IMG/VR virus record: IMGVR_UViG_3300009605_006683
Coordinates: 1 to 44,788 of that record
Origin: a virus
Strand: one strand, 5' to 3'
DNA: 44,788 nucleotides
Shown: piece after piece, positions 1-8,466 of the stretch
How positions within the stretch are numbered: the first letter of the stretch is position 1
How the letters are laid out: each line of letters begins with the position of its first letter
Made by a program: the position numbers and the translations under genes
The notes under the pieces: model-generated
Databases searched by the model: none
What the model was told of the DNA's origin: nothing
The model's input: only the letters and a program-made list of their open reading frames with translations

Positions 1-477
1 ATTCTTGATTTAAATAAGTCAATGCGGAATCTTAATGACAATTTGCTCAATCAAGCACAGTTATTGGGCCTGCAGGACCCAGCAAGCATACATATACACA
101 TCAATAGCTTTGGAGGCAGTGTTTTTGCTGGCTTATCGGCTGTAGACTATATAAAGGCATGTGAAGTCCCGGTTATTACAGTAGTCGAAGGGTGCGCAGC
201 ATCTGCAGCAACTCTTTTTAGTGTTGTTGGTACACACAGACAGATAAGGTATAATTCCTTTATGCTGATTCACCAGATATCTTCCGGAATGTGGGGGAAA
301 TACGAAGAATTAAAGGATAGTTTAGACAATTGTGATCTTTTCATGCGAATTATCAAAGACATCTACAACGAACATACAAAAATACCTAAAAAGAAACTTA
401 ATGAGATCCTAAAGCATGATTTGTGGTTTGACGCTGAAACGTGTCTTGAATATGGCTTAGTCGACGAGATAATTTAG
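1..477 (+). CDS. ClpP-like (S14) serine protease, 5' end cut by window
   Basis: The frame is open from the first base of the window, so the true start lies upstream; the first internal ATG is at 22. Counting from that ATG, the glycine-rich GGS strand motif is at 31-33, the nucleophile Ser61 sits in the CAASA motif, His84 in LIHQ, and the third triad residue Asp133 in HDLWF, followed by the family's YGLVDEI ending. The ClpP/S14 triad is therefore complete. In tailed phages such proteins usually act as prohead maturation proteases, processing scaffold and capsid during head assembly; a ClpP-like regulatory role is the alternative. No capsid gene is visible beside it, so the substrate cannot be deduced. 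The family call is firm and the role is inferred. Confidence 0.88.
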   Translation: MLDLNKSMRNLNDNLLNQAQLLGLQDPASIHIHINSFGGSVFAGLSAVDYIKACEVPVITVVEGCAASAATLFSVVGTHRQIRYNSFMLIHQISSGMWGKYEELKDSLDNCDLFMRIIKDIYNEHTKIPKKKLNEILKHDLWFDAETCLEYGLVDEII

Positions 478-483
478 TGGGTT

Positions 484-708
484 ATGCCAATATATGAGTA
501 TAAATGTGAAAAATGTCGCTTTGTTTTTGAAATAATACAAAAAGTTGATGAAACGCCGCCATTATGCGAAAATATAGTAGTTAGCGGTTCTCTAGAGAGA
601 CGATGCAACGGAAAGTGTAAGAAACTTATCTCAAAGAGCACTTTTGCTTTAAAAGGTGAATGTTGGTACAAAGATGGGTATACAAAGAAGAAAAAAGGAC
701 TAAAATAG
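484..708 (+). CDS. FmdB-type zinc-ribbon small protein
   Basis: This 74-residue protein starts MPIYEYKCEKC, the hallmark opening of the FmdB/CxxC_CxxC family, with a second cysteine group around residues 41-45 and the usual C-terminal GxxWYKDGY segment. Four Cys can bind one zinc. The family is described as putative regulatory; its molecular role is unknown. It begins 6 bases after the ClpP-like gene and its last 9 bases overlap the end of the convergent protease gene. A second FmdB-like gene lies at 21605, next to the sigma factor. The second cysteine group is spaced differently from the classic pair, so this may be a divergent copy. Confidence 0.75.
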   Translation: MPIYEYKCEKCRFVFEIIQKVDETPPLCENIVVSGSLERRCNGKCKKLISKSTFALKGECWYKDGYTKKKKGLK

Positions 709-1506
709 CAAATTTTCAATTATTCTCTTTTTGAGAAGCAATTCTTTGTTGATATTATTTTTTATAAACGAAACTAGCTCGCTATACTGTGGAGATAGGC
801 TAAGAAAGGGAAATCGGATATAAACAGAGTGAATCATACCTATTAATTTTCCTTTTTCATCAAAAATTGGAGATCCAGACGAACCACCGACTGCCGGTAC
901 TGAATATATGGCTCGTTCTTCTAATACCCCATCATAATAACCATTAAGAATAGGCACCATTCCTTTGCCAAATATACCAATTGGCGCCGCTAAATTATAT
1001 GCCCTATCTCCATGGACCGGCGGATGCTTTGCAATTTCTACCGGAGTTCTGAAAAAACCATAGGAATAGATCATACACACATCGATTTCAGAATCATAAT
1101 TTAAAACTACTGCTGTGTACTTGTCTTTATCAACATCAATTATTTGGAATTCTCTTTTTGAATAATCAACTCCCGGCTGAGAAGATACGTAAGCTTTTAC
1201 CTCTTCGTTATCACACACGTGAGCAGCTGTTACCAAATAAGACCCTTCATCGTCGTAAGAAACAACAAAGCCTGATGCCACTGAGCCTAGGCGCCTTTCG
1301 TCGCATTGTTCTAACTCTGCAACATTTGTTTTACATATGGTTAGATCGATCGTTTTTCTTATTTTTACGAATGAGTTTTTTGGTAAAATCTCACTTAAGG
1401 AATCTCTTTTATTTGAAAAAATCGGATCTTTGCAACAGTGTAAAACGCACGAAGATAAGAAAATTGCAGCGATCACCAAACATGTCTTTATGAACTTATT
1501 AAACAT
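700..1506 (-). CDS. Trypsin-like serine protease with lipoprotein signal
   Basis: This is the only convincing minus-strand gene in the window (268 aa). The N-terminus has basic residues, a hydrophobic stretch and a lipobox LSSC with Cys20, so the mature protein should be lipid-anchored in the periplasm or outer membrane. The S1/trypsin triad is visible: His96 in TAAHV, Asp142 in EIDVC, Ser210 in GSSGSP. On its own strand an AGGAG ribosome site precedes the ATG, with CTATTTAT further upstream. Extra Cys residues (24, 25, 58, 68, 98, 144) suggest disulfides and fit an exported protein. Substrate is unknown; envelope remodelling, superinfection exclusion or lysis support are guesses. Its opposite orientation and exported nature make it look like an independently transcribed accessory gene. 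Confidence 0.85.
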   Translation of the reverse strand: MFNKFIKTCLVIAAIFLSSCVLHCCKDPIFSNKRDSLSEILPKNSFVKIRKTIDLTICKTNVAELEQCDERRLGSVASGFVVSYDDEGSYLVTAAHVCDNEEVKAYVSSQPGVDYSKREFQIIDVDKDKYTAVVLNYDSEIDVCMIYSYGFFRTPVEIAKHPPVHGDRAYNLAAPIGIFGKGMVPILNGYYDGVLEERAIYSVPAVGGSSGSPIFDEKGKLIGMIHSVYIRFPFLSLSPQYSELVSFIKNNINKELLLKKRIIENLLF

Positions 1507-1527
1507 TTTAAGTTAACTCCTACAAGG

Positions 1528-1535
1528 ATAAATAG
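1528..1535 (-). promoter_or_regulatory. Candidate phage promoter element CTATTTAT upstream of the protease
   Basis: Read on the minus strand, CTATTTAT lies 21 bases before the protease ATG, with an AGGAG ribosome site between. The same octamer is found before the genes at 1982 and 22873. Its complement ATAAATAG resembles the T4-type late motif (TATAAATA), so a + strand promoter firing towards 1617 is the competing reading. Confidence 0.4.
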
Positions 1536-1616
1536 ATGAATTTACGTAAAAAAGGGCCAAAAGGGCTACATAAGTCTATATACATATTATAACTCAACAA
1601 GAGGAATTCCGTTTTC

Positions 1617-1931
1617 ATGAACAAAAACAACGTTTTAGATAGATCGATCATTATGATCGCTATAATTACTAGCCTTGTTACACTTTCATTGTGTGTACTT
1701 GTAAACTGTACTTCTGCGGTACAAAACAAGAGATTGCCACAACCATCTGCAGAAATTGAAAAACCAATCATTACTGATGATTTATCATATTTTTCAGAAG
1801 ATCAGATCCTCACTGAAGAATTTGAGGAAATTAAAGATTCGAACATCGTATATACGATGCAGGTGATACTATATGATAAAAAAGGCAAAATGAAAGAGCA
1901 GTTGACCTTAAAACCGTCAGCGAAACGATAA
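1617..1931 (+). CDS. Small single-pass membrane or lipoprotein-like protein, unknown
   Basis: This 104-residue protein has one long hydrophobic segment at about residues 11-31, followed by a polar acidic region. Cys31 sits at the end of the segment, but the residue before it is Asn (LVNC), a poor lipobox, so a simple membrane anchor is at least as likely. It starts about 110 bases from the divergent protease gene and also encodes a membrane-targeted product; the two may belong to the same envelope-directed function, but nothing shows this directly. An AAGAGG ribosome site lies about 12 bases upstream, rather far. Function not recognised. Confidence 0.6.
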   Translation: MNKNNVLDRSIIMIAIITSLVTLSLCVLVNCTSAVQNKRLPQPSAEIEKPIITDDLSYFSEDQILTEEFEEIKDSNIVYTMQVILYDKKGKMKEQLTLKPSAKR

Positions 1932-1946
1932 ATTAATCATATTTAC

Positions 1947-1954
1947 CTATTTAT
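1947..1954 (+). promoter_or_regulatory. Candidate phage promoter element CTATTTAT upstream of phoH
   Basis: The octamer lies in the 50-base gap between the small membrane protein and the PhoH gene, 27 bases before the ATG. The ten bases CCTATTTATT are identical to those before the gene at 22873. Confidence 0.4.
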
Positions 1955-1981
1955 TATGAAGACTTTAAGATAGGTTAATAT

Positions 1982-3295
1982 ATGGCGAAAAAGACTTATG
2001 TGCTAGACACAAATGTTTATTTAACAGATGCCTATTCAATTAATTCATTTGGTAATAATGATATATTGGTACCATTTAAGGTACTTGAAGAAATAGATAA
2101 GCATAAGAAACGACAGGACAGCGTCGGTTTAAATGCACGAACTATCATAAGGATCTTGGATGAGCTAAGAGCTAAAGGCAGTCTCAAGAAGGGCGTCCGC
2201 GTAGACAAAGGAAAAGGAATAGTATTTGCTAGACCTCATGTGTTGTCGTTGTTGCCCGTTGAATTTGATCGCAATGATCCGGACAATACAATTATAAGTG
2301 CCGCTCTTGCGGAGAAAGAAGATAATCCCGATAAAAAAGTTATCGTTGTTACTCGCGATATCAATATGAGAATTAAGTGCGACGCACTTGGTTTACCATC
2401 CGAAGATTATCAAGCAGATCAAGCGGTAACTGATAGTGAGTTGTTATATTCAGGGTTTACTAAATATCTTGTTGATGATCAGATAATAAATCAGTTTTAT
2501 GATGGAGAATTAGTGCAGGCCACAGAAGACGACATTACGTTATATCCAAATCAGTTTGTGATGCTTGTATCAAATGCGAACGATAAGAGAACAGCCTTGG
2601 CTAAATTTATCAACTATTCAGAGCCTTTAAGAAAAGTGGTAGAATATAAAAATGTTTGGGGCGTGAAGCCTAGAAACAAAGAGCAAAGTTTTGCATTGGA
2701 CTTGCTGATGGATGAAAAAGTGCCAATTGTATCTTTGGTGGGAAAAGCAGGCTCCGGAAAAACTTTGTGCGCCATAGCCGCTGGCCTTGAACAGGTTTTA
2801 GAAGGTGATTCGGAAGGGAGATACAAAAAAATTATAGTTTCCAGGCCTATACAGCCGATGGGAAAGGACATTGGTTACTTGCCGGGAACGTTAGAAGAAA
2901 AAATGGCGCCATGGCTAGCTCCAGTTCAAGATAACTTGGAATTTTTGATGGGCAACAAAAAAACACTCGATATGTATATAGATGAAGGCACAATTGAGGT
3001 TGAAGCCTTGACTTATATTCGTGGCCGTTCTATAGCGAATACGTTTATTGTAATTGATGAAGCGCAACAATTAACAAAACATGAAATAAAGACTATACTT
3101 ACAAGAGTAGGTGAAGGCACAAAGATAGTGTTTACTGGAGATATTGAACAAATTGATAATGTATATGTCGATGAGACCTCGAACGGGCTTACTTGCATAG
3201 TTGAAAAGTTTAAAGAACATGACGTTGCAGGACATATCATATTGAAAAAAGGTGAAAGATCGAAAGTGGCTACTTTGGCTGCTAAAATATTATAA
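1982..3295 (+). CDS. phoH: PIN-PhoH protein (RNase domain plus PhoH ATPase)
   Basis: This 437-residue protein joins two domains. Residues 1-140 form a PIN-type nuclease: LDTN with Asp9, LEEIDKHK near 36-43, DPDNT near 100, and TRD near 125 supply the acidic metal-binding residues. Residues 230-437 form the PhoH ATPase with Walker A GKAGSGKT at 254-261 and Walker B IVIDEA at 356-361, followed by FTGD. Proteins of this build act on RNA as ATP-dependent helicase/RNases. PhoH is common in large phages, often as the ATPase domain alone; here the PIN part looks intact. It starts a + strand run after a 50-base gap holding a candidate promoter. The role in infection, perhaps RNA turnover, is inferred. 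Confidence 0.92.
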   Translation: MAKKTYVLDTNVYLTDAYSINSFGNNDILVPFKVLEEIDKHKKRQDSVGLNARTIIRILDELRAKGSLKKGVRVDKGKGIVFARPHVLSLLPVEFDRNDPDNTIISAALAEKEDNPDKKVIVVTRDINMRIKCDALGLPSEDYQADQAVTDSELLYSGFTKYLVDDQIINQFYDGELVQATEDDITLYPNQFVMLVSNANDKRTALAKFINYSEPLRKVVEYKNVWGVKPRNKEQSFALDLLMDEKVPIVSLVGKAGSGKTLCAIAAGLEQVLEGDSEGRYKKIIVSRPIQPMGKDIGYLPGTLEEKMAPWLAPVQDNLEFLMGNKKTLDMYIDEGTIEVEALTYIRGRSIANTFIVIDEAQQLTKHEIKTILTRVGEGTKIVFTGDIEQIDNVYVDETSNGLTCIVEKFKEHDVAGHIILKKGERSKVATLAAKIL

Positions 3296-3311
3296 CAAGC
3301 GAGGTTAAAAA

Positions 3312-3623
3312 ATGAGTACAGAGCATGAAGATAAAGCTTATCACAACCCCTTACTTAAGGAGCAAGTTGCTTCTGAAACAGAGGTTAAGAGTTGGCTAGT
3401 TGAATATGTGGGCGCGCAATGCGAACCAGAAGACAGCAATGTAACTGTTGAGATGATTGTTGAAACAGTCGCTAAAGAATTCCCGGAATTCTTGATGGTC
3501 GTAGCTGAAGAAAATTTTATGCGTGGATATGAGCAGGCCTTAAATGATGTGGAGAGTTATAACCAAGTCATTAAGGAACACGATCAGATGTTGGCTAAAC
3601 CAGCTGCAGATGATGACGAATAG
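3312..3623 (+). CDS. Small acidic protein, unknown
   Basis: This 103-residue, strongly acidic protein has no motif that I recognise and no membrane segment; the middle is predicted helical from its residue pattern. GAGG 10 bases before the ATG serves as ribosome site. It sits between PhoH and the metallopeptidase gene, whose start codon overlaps its end by 14 bases, so the two are probably translationally coupled. Confidence 0.65.
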   Translation: MSTEHEDKAYHNPLLKEQVASETEVKSWLVEYVGAQCEPEDSNVTVEMIVETVAKEFPEFLMVVAEENFMRGYEQALNDVESYNQVIKEHDQMLAKPAADDDE

Positions 3624-4308
3624 AAAAAATATAAGTTCATACCTTAAAAAATCTCACTCTGACGCCATTAAAAATCAGGATCATTTGCAACTTTTCGATG
3701 GTGAACTACAGGTTTTTTTAAAAGAGCCGCCGACAGAAGAGATTGACATTGCAAAAGTGTTTAATAGTCTTGAGAAACTAGTTCCGAGTCATTTATTTTA
3801 TAATGTCGACACCATTATCATGGGCGAACTTGAAGAGTTCGCAAAGCGCGATACAAATGCACTGTATCAAGATGGAGCTATATATGTTTCTAGCGAACAA
3901 GACAATGAAGAAGATATGCTGGATGACATAATACACGAGCTAGCTCACTCGATAGAAGAATATGCCCAAGAAGAAATCTATGGAGACTCAACTTTAGAGG
4001 AAGAGTTTTTAGGAAAAAGAAAAAGATTACTTGACATTTTGGACTTAGAAGGGTACAATGTATATAAGAATGAATTTTTGGATTTAGATCATTCAGAAGC
4101 TTTTGACGAATTTCTTTATAAAGAAGTAGGGTACCCAACGTTGATATCCTTGACAATGGGGCTATTTGTTTCCCCGTATGCAGCAACTTCATTACGAGAA
4201 TATTTTGCAAATGGTTTTGAAAATTATTTTCTTGGCGATAAACGATACTTGAGAAAGTTGAGTCCTTATTTGTTTAATAAAATACAAAACATAGTGGAGA
4301 TAGAATAA
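3610..4308 (+). CDS. HExxH zinc metallopeptidase-like protein
   Basis: I take the start at ATG 3610 (or the next codon, 3613), because the longer frame from 3544 would add a stretch that merely reads through the previous gene. The protein has about 232 residues. HELAH at 109-113 gives two zinc-binding His and the catalytic Glu. About 85 residues later REYFANGFE (196-204) fits the downstream Glu helix of gluzincins in the anthrax lethal factor-like group, where an E in an YFA-type helix is the third ligand. The rest is acidic and there is no signal peptide, so it should act in the host cytoplasm or be packaged. Substrate unknown. It lies between a small acidic protein and a nuclease gene whose ATG follows by one base. 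Confidence 0.72.
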   Translation: MMTNRKNISSYLKKSHSDAIKNQDHLQLFDGELQVFLKEPPTEEIDIAKVFNSLEKLVPSHLFYNVDTIIMGELEEFAKRDTNALYQDGAIYVSSEQDNEEDMLDDIIHELAHSIEEYAQEEIYGDSTLEEEFLGKRKRLLDILDLEGYNVYKNEFLDLDHSEAFDEFLYKEVGYPTLISLTMGLFVSPYAATSLREYFANGFENYFLGDKRYLRKLSPYLFNKIQNIVEIE

Positions 4309-4309
4309 A

Positions 4310-5116
4310 ATGACAGTTGATAAAGAAAAACAGCAGAAGAAAGTGCCTCACGTATCTTTTTCTGAATTAAAAAATTGGCAACGTTGTCCCTTTTACCATA
4401 AACTAACTTATATAGATGGACATCGCCTTTTTAAAGGTAATGAATACACAGCGTTTGGTTCGGCTGTACACAGCGTTTGTGAGAAACTTGTTTTAGAAGA
4501 CGATCTGAATCCTCATGAATATTTTACACACATGTTCTCTAAAAACCTCGAAGATCTTTTGAAGAATGACGTTGAACTAAACAACGATATAGTGGCTCCC
4601 ATGGAAAAACAAGGCTTAGGCTTAATAAACTACATCAAGCCAGCGCTTAGAGATTACTTTAAAGATTATGAAGTTGTGACAGTCGAAGAAAAATTGTCTC
4701 AGCAAATTAAAGAGTTTGTTGAAAAAGAGTACAATTTCAAAGGATATATTGACCTTGTCCTGAAAACGCGGGATGGAAGGTACCATATTATTGACTGGAA
4801 AACGTGCTCATGGGGCTGGGACGCCAGAAGAAAATCTGAAGCAATGAGCACATATCAGTTAATATTTTATAAACATTATTATTGTGATAAGCACGACATT
4901 GATCCTTCAAACGTGGATGTACATTTTGGACTTTTAAAGCGAACAGCGAAGAAAAACAAGATTGAGCTATTTAAAGTGACTAGTGGGCAAAAAAGAACAA
5001 ACAATGCTATTAACTTTTTAAATAAAGCGTTGTATAATATAAACAATAAAAATTATATCAAAAATAAACTTTCGTGCACCAATTGCGAATTTTATAAAAC
5101 AGAACATTGTCCTTAA
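4310..5116 (+). CDS. PD-(D/E)XK nuclease with Cys cluster (Cas4/RecB-like)
   Basis: This 268-residue protein begins with SFSELKNWQRCPF, the N-terminal motif of the RecB/AddB/Cas4 nuclease family. Catalytic residues are visible as Asp148 in YIDLV, and Asp162 and Lys164 in IIDWKT, followed by a QLIFYKHYY helix. Cys26 together with Cys256, Cys259 and Cys267 matches the four-Cys pattern that binds an iron-sulfur cluster in Cas4 and AddB. It should therefore be a DNA exonuclease or end-processing enzyme in phage recombination or replication. No cas genes are near, so CRISPR adaptation is unlikely. It is the last DNA-metabolism gene before the sugar cluster. Confidence 0.87.
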   Translation: MTVDKEKQQKKVPHVSFSELKNWQRCPFYHKLTYIDGHRLFKGNEYTAFGSAVHSVCEKLVLEDDLNPHEYFTHMFSKNLEDLLKNDVELNNDIVAPMEKQGLGLINYIKPALRDYFKDYEVVTVEEKLSQQIKEFVEKEYNFKGYIDLVLKTRDGRYHIIDWKTCSWGWDARRKSEAMSTYQLIFYKHYYCDKHDIDPSNVDVHFGLLKRTAKKNKIELFKVTSGQKRTNNAINFLNKALYNINNKNYIKNKLSCTNCEFYKTEHCP

Positions 5117-5125
5117 GAGGTTAAA

Positions 5126-6394
5126 TTGAACGAAAAAAAGATTAAGATTTTTACATTAGGTGACCATCCTTTGTCACCATCAGGCGTAGGAACACAAACA
5201 AAATATGTTGTTGAAGCCCTCCTTAATACGGGAAAATATAAAGTCATTAGCTTCGGCGGCGCCATAAAGCACATAGATTATGAGCCAATGAGAACCGAAG
5301 AGTATGGAGATGATTGGGTGATATATCCAATTGACGGATACGGCACACAGGAAGCTATACGTGGTGTCATTAGAAACGAAAAACCAGATGTTTTATGGTT
5401 CATGACAGATCCGAGATTTTGGGACTGGTTATGGGCAATGGACCATGAGATTCGTGCTCATATGCCAATGGTCTACTATCATGTGTGGGATAATTATCCG
5501 TATCCTAAATTTAACAAACAATATTATGATTCTAACGATTTAGTGGTAAGTATTTCTAAAGTTACCGATGATATTGTTCGAACGGTAGCTCCGGATGTAG
5601 AATGTATATATTTGCCACACGCGGTCAACGCAGAGATATTTAAGCCAATGTCAGATGCGGATAATAAAAGTTTTAAAAAATCATCCGGATTGTTAGGCGC
5701 GGTAGGTGATAAATTTGTATTCTTCTGGAATAACAGAAACGCTCGACGGAAAATGAGCGGAAGTATTGTATGGTGGTTTAAAGAATTCTTAGACAAAGTT
5801 GGACATGACAAGGCATGTTTAATTATGCACACCGATCCACATGACGAACATGGACAAGATTTGCAAGCCATTATACAAGAATTGGGGATAGCCAACGGTG
5901 AAGTATTGTTTTCACAAGAAAAATATCCACCGGACGAACTGGCCAAGATCTATAGTGTTGCAGACTGTACAATTAATGTATCAGATGCAGAAGGGTTTGG
6001 ATTGGCAACGTTAGAATCGTTATCATGCGGAACTCCTATAATTGTTAATATGACTGGTGGCCTTCAACAGCAGGTTACAGATGGAGAAGATTGGTTTGGT
6101 ATAGGGATAGAACCCGCATCCAAAGCAATTATAGGCTCTCAACAGGTGCCATATATATATGAAGACAGAGTGAGTAAAGAAGATTTTATTAACGCACTGC
6201 TTAAAATGTATAATATGCCTAAAAAGAAAAGAAAGGAACTTGGCGCCAAAGGCAGAGAATATGTAATGAAAGAGTACAATTTTAATACTTTTTGCCAGAA
6301 ATGGAATGCTGTTTTTGATCACATACATGATAAACATGGGTCGTGGGAAACAAGAAAGTCATATAAAAGTTGGAATATTACAGAGGTTAAATAA
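5126..6394 (+). CDS. GT-B glycosyltransferase (GT4-like)
   Basis: The start is TTG at 5126 with AAGAGG five bases upstream. The 422-residue protein has a GT-B layout: an N-terminal acceptor domain with GVGTQTKY near residue 20, and a C-terminal nucleotide-sugar domain with the retaining EX7E motif, Glu289 and Glu297 in EGFGLATLE, followed by CGTPII. It should be a cytoplasmic retaining glycosyltransferase; donor and acceptor are not evident. Its stop overlaps the ATG of the next GT by one base (TAATG), so both are probably coupled. It is the first gene of the sixteen-gene glycan block. Confidence 0.88.
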   Translation: MNEKKIKIFTLGDHPLSPSGVGTQTKYVVEALLNTGKYKVISFGGAIKHIDYEPMRTEEYGDDWVIYPIDGYGTQEAIRGVIRNEKPDVLWFMTDPRFWDWLWAMDHEIRAHMPMVYYHVWDNYPYPKFNKQYYDSNDLVVSISKVTDDIVRTVAPDVECIYLPHAVNAEIFKPMSDADNKSFKKSSGLLGAVGDKFVFFWNNRNARRKMSGSIVWWFKEFLDKVGHDKACLIMHTDPHDEHGQDLQAIIQELGIANGEVLFSQEKYPPDELAKIYSVADCTINVSDAEGFGLATLESLSCGTPIIVNMTGGLQQQVTDGEDWFGIGIEPASKAIIGSQQVPYIYEDRVSKEDFINALLKMYNMPKKKRKELGAKGREYVMKEYNFNTFCQKWNAVFDHIHDKHGSWETRKSYKSWNITEVK

Positions 6395-8466
6395 TGAAAA
6401 AGGTTTTAGTCAAAGGGCCCGTCTTTTCAAGATCCGGGTATGGTGAGCAAACAAGATTTGCTCTTAGATCTTTAGCACAGTATCCCGAAAGATTTGATAT
6501 TTTTATAGAAAATATTAGGTGGGGAAATACAGGTTGGATCTTTGACGATGACAGTGAACGAATATGGCTGGACAATCTTGCTAAAAAGTCTATTACATAT
6601 GGAAAACACGTAAATAATTATGATATATCAATTCAGGTCACCATTCCGCAAGAATGGCAAAAAATAGCACCTATTAATATTGGCTACACAGCTGGTACTG
6701 AAACGACAAAAATTTCTTCACAATGGGTTCAAGCTTCGAACTTTATGGATAAAATTATTGTACCATCAAGCCATTCTAAATTTGCATTTGACAACACAGT
6801 ACATCAAGTAATGAATGAGGCAACGAGAGAACCGGTAAGTATAAAATGTCAGACACCGGTAGAAGTTGTTAATTTTCCTGTAAAAGAGTGCGAACCGGAA
6901 GAAATAGACATTGACCTAGAACATGATTTTAATTTTTTGGTTGTTTCTCAGTGGAGTCCACGCAAGAATTTGAAGAATACGATTCGTTGGTTTATGGAAG
7001 AATTTAGAGATGATGAAGTTGGTTTGGTGTTGAAAATCAACTGTGCAAGTGATTGTACAATGGATAAGGCCCTTACTTTAAAAAAGATACAAAAATTCTC
7101 TAATGAATATAAAGACAGAAAATGTAAACTTTATGTTCTTCATGGAACAATGAAAGAGAGCGAGATGATAGGGCTGTATACTCATCCCAAAATAAAAGCA
7201 TTAATTAATATTTCACATGGCGAAGGCTTCGGACTCCCTGTTTTTGAGGCAGCACATAACAGCTTGCCAGTAGTTGCTTCTAATTGGGGCGGAGTAACTG
7301 ACTTTATGAACGCGCCAACGAAAGATAAAAAAGGGAAAATGAAAAAAAGGCCTCATTATGCAAGCGTTGAGTATGATATTAAGCCTATTCAACAAGATGC
7401 CGTTTGGGAACCAGTTTTAGTTAAGGATTCAATGTGGTGTTTTCCTAAAGAGGGTAGCTATAAAAAAACCATAAGAAGCGTGTATAAGAGTCATGGCCAA
7501 TATTTGAGTAAAGCTAAAAAGTTGGCACCACAATTGCGAGAAAGACTTTCGGAAACAAACCAGTTCAAGCTTTTCGCGGATCATGTATATGACGGAGAGG
7601 ATTTGAAAGATGTTGAATACATCTTTGTTAGTGACATGTTTGCTAGTGAGTTTCAAGGCGGAGCAGAGCTTAGTTTACAAACGTTGATTAATAGTTGTCC
7701 AGCTTCATCGGTGGCAATTAAAGCTAATGCGGTCAGTGAACATTTTCTTGATATATGGAAGGACAGTAAGTGGATTTTTGCAAATATGACAGCAATGCAC
7801 CCGGAAGTTGTTAGCCTGCTAAAAGAAAAAGAAATTGTGTATTCTTTCGTTGAGTACGACTATAAGATGTGTAAACACAGAAATCCGGCATTGTATGAGT
7901 TTGTGGAAGGTGAAGCTTGTGATTATGCTAAAACTGGGTTGGCAACCGTGATTAAAGATTTCATGATGAACGCCCAATCAGTTTTCTTTATGGCTAAAAA
8001 ACAAAGGGATATTTATACTGAGCATTTTCCGGAATTAAAGGAAACGAACACTCATATCTTATCTTCACTTTTCGAAGAACAACATTTAGACTATATTCAA
8101 AAATTAAGAAACAAACATTATGATAAGGGAAGATGGCTTGTACTTAATTCAAACAGTTGGGTTAAAGGCGTCGCCGCATCTGAAAAATGGTGTAAGGACA
8201 ATAAAGTTGAATATGACTTGGTTGGAGATCTAAGCTATGATCAGTTTTTGAAACAATTAAGAGTTTCGAAGGGAGTGTGCTTCAAACCAGATGGCTTAGA
8301 CACATGTCCTAGGTTTATTATCGAGGCTAAGCTTCTTGGTTGTGAACTAGAGTTAAATGACAAGGTACAGCATGCCGGCGAAGAATGGTTTAATTTAAAT
8401 GCCGAAGATATGGTAAAATATCTGAAGTCTAGAAAAGATTATTTTTGGCAAAAAGCATTTAACTGA
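6394..8466 (+). CDS. Two-domain glycosyltransferase fusion (GT-B + second GT-like half)
   Basis: At 690 residues this is far longer than a single GT-B enzyme (about 350-420). Residues 1-400 form a GT4-like unit with SPRKNLKN in the hinge and an intact EX7E motif, Glu277 and Glu285 in EGFGLPVFE. From about residue 406 a second Rossmann-like unit begins (IFVSDMF, GGAEL), and it ends with a degenerate sugar-binding segment near 640 (PRFIIEAKLLG) that keeps only one Glu of the motif. The protein may add two sugars in succession, or the second half may be a binding domain. The fusion frame is continuous with no stop or shift. It overlaps neighbours by 1 base on each side. Confidence 0.8.
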   Translation: MKKVLVKGPVFSRSGYGEQTRFALRSLAQYPERFDIFIENIRWGNTGWIFDDDSERIWLDNLAKKSITYGKHVNNYDISIQVTIPQEWQKIAPINIGYTAGTETTKISSQWVQASNFMDKIIVPSSHSKFAFDNTVHQVMNEATREPVSIKCQTPVEVVNFPVKECEPEEIDIDLEHDFNFLVVSQWSPRKNLKNTIRWFMEEFRDDEVGLVLKINCASDCTMDKALTLKKIQKFSNEYKDRKCKLYVLHGTMKESEMIGLYTHPKIKALINISHGEGFGLPVFEAAHNSLPVVASNWGGVTDFMNAPTKDKKGKMKKRPHYASVEYDIKPIQQDAVWEPVLVKDSMWCFPKEGSYKKTIRSVYKSHGQYLSKAKKLAPQLRERLSETNQFKLFADHVYDGEDLKDVEYIFVSDMFASEFQGGAELSLQTLINSCPASSVAIKANAVSEHFLDIWKDSKWIFANMTAMHPEVVSLLKEKEIVYSFVEYDYKMCKHRNPALYEFVEGEACDYAKTGLATVIKDFMMNAQSVFFMAKKQRDIYTEHFPELKETNTHILSSLFEEQHLDYIQKLRNKHYDKGRWLVLNSNSWVKGVAASEKWCKDNKVEYDLVGDLSYDQFLKQLRVSKGVCFKPDGLDTCPRFIIEAKLLGCELELNDKVQHAGEEWFNLNAEDMVKYLKSRKDYFWQKAFN

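Noticed and set aside
724-737. Short hairpin TTCTC-TTTT-GAGAA near the convergent gene ends, possible terminator
   Set aside because: The stem is only five A/T-rich pairs, it lies within the protease coding end, and no run of T follows on either strand as in a proper terminator.
3544-3609. Longer N-terminus for the metallopeptidase starting at 3544
   Set aside because: It has no ribosome site, lies wholly inside the previous gene, and the added residues look like out-of-frame translation of that gene.
4310-5116. Cas4 of a CRISPR system
   Set aside because: The Cys cluster and nuclease motifs fit, but no cas1, cas2 or repeat array is present; a phage recombination nuclease explains it better.
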